Below, in pieces: positions 14,697 to 15,947 of a stretch of 15,947 bases of DNA (positions are counted from its first letter, which is position 1; each line of letters opens with the position of its first letter). The DNA lies in assembly GCA_938012815.1 (NCBI GenBank), contig CALLVV010000083.1, positions 1-15,947 on the forward strand. Reading direction: 5' to 3'. The notes beneath the pieces are model-generated. The model did not search any database and was not told the origin of the DNA. It worked only from the letters and a program-made list of their open reading frames with translations. This DNA comes from an uncultured Propionibacteriaceae bacterium. GTDB taxonomy: Bacteria > Actinomycetota > Actinomycetes > Propionibacteriales > Propionibacteriaceae. Position numbers and translations under genes: made by a program.

Positions 14697-15166
14697 CCCC
14701 CTCGGCAACAACCATCCTTGATTACGCTATTGCAGGAATCTTCCTCTTTATACCCGGAATCTGGAGCCTATTTCTTGGTCTGCGACTGCGATATGGCCCT
14801 ATCCCCTATTTCGTGAGCGACTACAATGGCTGGTCATCCGCATCCCTCTCCCTCCCATTCGGGGGTGTATTCATGCTAGAATGGGGCATAACCCCCTTCG
14901 CATCACAGCTACCAAATTGGGTAATTCAGGTTGTTTATACAGCAGGATTTTTCTCCATGGCGATAGGTTTGTCGGGATTCTTTGTTCGTTTTCCAAAATC
15001 CTTGACACCGAGGTGGTATCGCAGGGCCCTGAAGGCAGGAATACCACGTAACGACCCCTACGTCATGGGGAAATTCAAAGCACTCGACACGGAAACCCAG
15101 AAAGCACTCATACAACTACACAAAGACCACGAAACCAGAACGAAACAGAGAACCAGAAAACAATGA
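14693..15166 (+). CDS. Small polytopic membrane protein, candidate immunity protein
   Basis: A 157-residue protein with three likely membrane helices: 8-30 (AIAGIFLFIPGIWSLFLGL), 50-70 (SLSLPFGGVFMLEW) and 76-98 (VIQVVYTAGFFSMAIGLSGF). These are followed by a basic, probably cytoplasmic tail (102-157) ending KQRTRKQ. The start is ATG 14693 overlapping the effector stop as ATGA; a much longer in-frame opening upstream is only the effector read in the wrong frame. The codons here are visibly richer in A/T than in the operon genes, suggesting separate acquisition. No known family is recognised. Its position right after a glycine-zipper effector, and the precedent that membrane-acting type VII toxins are neutralised by multipass membrane proteins, make immunity the best guess. 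Confidence 0.6.
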   Translation: MTPSATTILDYAIAGIFLFIPGIWSLFLGLRLRYGPIPYFVSDYNGWSSASLSLPFGGVFMLEWGITPFASQLPNWVIQVVYTAGFFSMAIGLSGFFVRFPKSLTPRWYRRALKAGIPRNDPYVMGKFKALDTETQKALIQLHKDHETRTKQRTRKQ

Positions 15167-15270
15167 TGCTTCAGACAAGACCAAGAGCACCATCACCATC
15201 CCCCATCCAATCCACGACAACGGTGCCACCAGAACCAACAGCGACCACAAACACGACCAAAGGCGTTGTT
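15163..15270 (+). pseudogene. Orphan fragment repeating the effector linker, cut by an insertion sequence
   Basis: An open frame begins at ATG 15163, overlapping the preceding stop as ATGA. At 15214-15270 it encodes TTTVPPEPTATTNTTKGVV, matching 13 of 19 residues of the effector linker encoded at 14196-14252. Many third positions differ, so the similarity is at protein level and old. Homology ends exactly at 15270, and the next base begins TGGACTGC, the apparent end of an IS element. This is probably the left end of an alternative effector cassette, destroyed by the insertion. The upstream 17 residues are arginine-, proline- and serine-rich and unidentified. Confidence 0.5.
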
Positions 15271-15947
15271 TGGACTGCTATAGGTTTTGTGGACGGTAGT
15301 GAAAAATTTGGATTGTGGTTTAGGCTGCCGTCTTGGTTTTCCTCCATATCTTGATGGACTTCGTTCGGGGTGCGGTACCCGATCGCGGAATGAAGTCTGG
15401 TCTGATCGCAGTCAGTGTTCAATCCATGATGTCACCTCTTTGATTGCTTTTCTTCTGGTGTGGTAGATCCTGCTGGTTGACGAGTTCTTTCCTGCGCGGG
15501 TGGCGTTGAATGACATCTACTGCTGCGGCGCTGTACGTGGCACACGCCGGTTCTTCCTACCGAAGCAGTGGATGCCATACTTGTTCATGGTGGCGGTGTA
15601 GTCAGCGGACGTGTACTGCGTCCCCTAGACTCGACATGAAAAATCGTCACATCCTTGATGGGCTGGCAGTTCCGAGCCGCCAATTTTGCAGAGCGTTGTG
15701 GACCAATTCGGTTCGCATGTTTCCCTGCCGTGGCGTAGCCAACAATTCTTTTCAACCAGAGCGGCCTCGTCGCGGCCTGCCGGGTACACGAATCCTTCCC
15801 GGGTGTGAATATAGGTGATGTCACCCACCAGTTCCCGGAACTGGAGCATCTGCTGTGAAGTTCCTTTCGATCAGGTCGGGGCGACCTCGCCGGGTCGGCG
15901 GCAGGCACGGTAGTTGTGGGCCTTGGGGCGGGGCTGACACCCCCTCC
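15271..15947 (-). mobile_element. IS3-family insertion sequence remnant, one end inferred at 15271
   Basis: The element is recognised by its decayed transposase on the minus strand. The proposed terminus at 15271 begins TGGACTGCTATAGG, resembling IS3-family terminal repeats that start TGGAC, and coincides with the break in the orphan effector fragment. The other end lies beyond the window, so neither a matching inverted repeat nor a target duplication can be checked. Confidence 0.65.
15320..15947 (-). pseudogene. IS3-family transposase (OrfB, DDE), multiply frameshifted
   Basis: From the right edge inward, different minus-strand frames give KAHNYRACRR, RRGRPDLIERNFTADAPV, ELVGDITYIHTREGFVY (carrying the first catalytic aspartate), RIVGYATAG, MRTELVHNAL, KLAARNCQPIKDVTIFH, TQYTSADYTATMNKYGIH, KELVNQQD, TRRKAIKEVTSWIE and QTRLHSAIGYRTPNEVHQ. 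This is the classic IS3 OrfB integrase-core order. At least six frameshifts are needed. The FHSDRG aspartate is replaced (FHVESRG), and the region of the catalytic glutamate is disrupted by a stop, so it is inactive. OrfA is outside the window. Confidence 0.85.

Overview
The window is high-GC DNA with strong G/C preference at third codon positions, ATGA-type stop/start overlaps and GGAGG-like ribosome binding sites. It carries a Tat-exported pair of peptidoglycan-binding proteins and a type VII secretion-like effector locus. All of this points to a Gram-positive actinobacterium. The style of the genes resembles Propionibacteriaceae, but that is an impression and not a demonstrated assignment.

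Region 1 (1-7949, minus strand) is a tightly coupled seven-gene operon for making and exporting a glycan or glycoconjugate. In transcription order it encodes a MurG-like glycosyltransferase, two GT4 glycosyltransferases, a fused ABC exporter, two different aminoglycoside-phosphotransferase-fold kinases, and a nucleotide-sugar (UDP-glucose-type) dehydrogenase cut by the window edge. Five of the six junctions are overlaps of 4 or 8 bases. The dehydrogenase probably supplies an activated uronic acid, the three transferases assemble the sugar chain, and the ABC protein flips or exports the product. The role of the kinases is open.

Region 2 (7950-9349): a 303-base gap holds a leader hairpin, a second inverted repeat and a regular array of GCTGGCC heptamers. 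It is followed by yaaA (plus strand) and, convergent to it, the wreck of a DUF4143-type ATPase gene.

Region 3 (9350-11741) contains two paralogous Tat-exported small proteins built of peptidoglycan-binding-like repeats and lacking a catalytic domain. They are separated by decayed genes: a frameshifted sugar-ABC solute-binding protein on the minus strand and an unidentified coding remnant on the plus strand. Both live genes share a TACACT box followed by a CTGAA-n-TTCAG-like dyad and have leaders of more than 200 bases. Strong hairpins lie after each gene.

Region 4 (11742-15270, plus strand) is the most interesting part. It is a coupled module of a two-domain protein (LpqN/DUF1795-like N-terminus and possibly EspG-like C-terminus), a small DUF6507/WXG100-like protein broken by one missing base, a 437-residue WXG-like effector with a glycine-zipper C-terminus, and a small three-helix membrane protein that is a likely immunity protein. 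Downstream, an orphan fragment repeats the effector's linker motif and stops exactly where an insertion sequence begins. This looks like the remains of a second toxin cassette.

Region 5 (15271-15947) is a multiply frameshifted IS3-family transposase on the minus strand running off the window.
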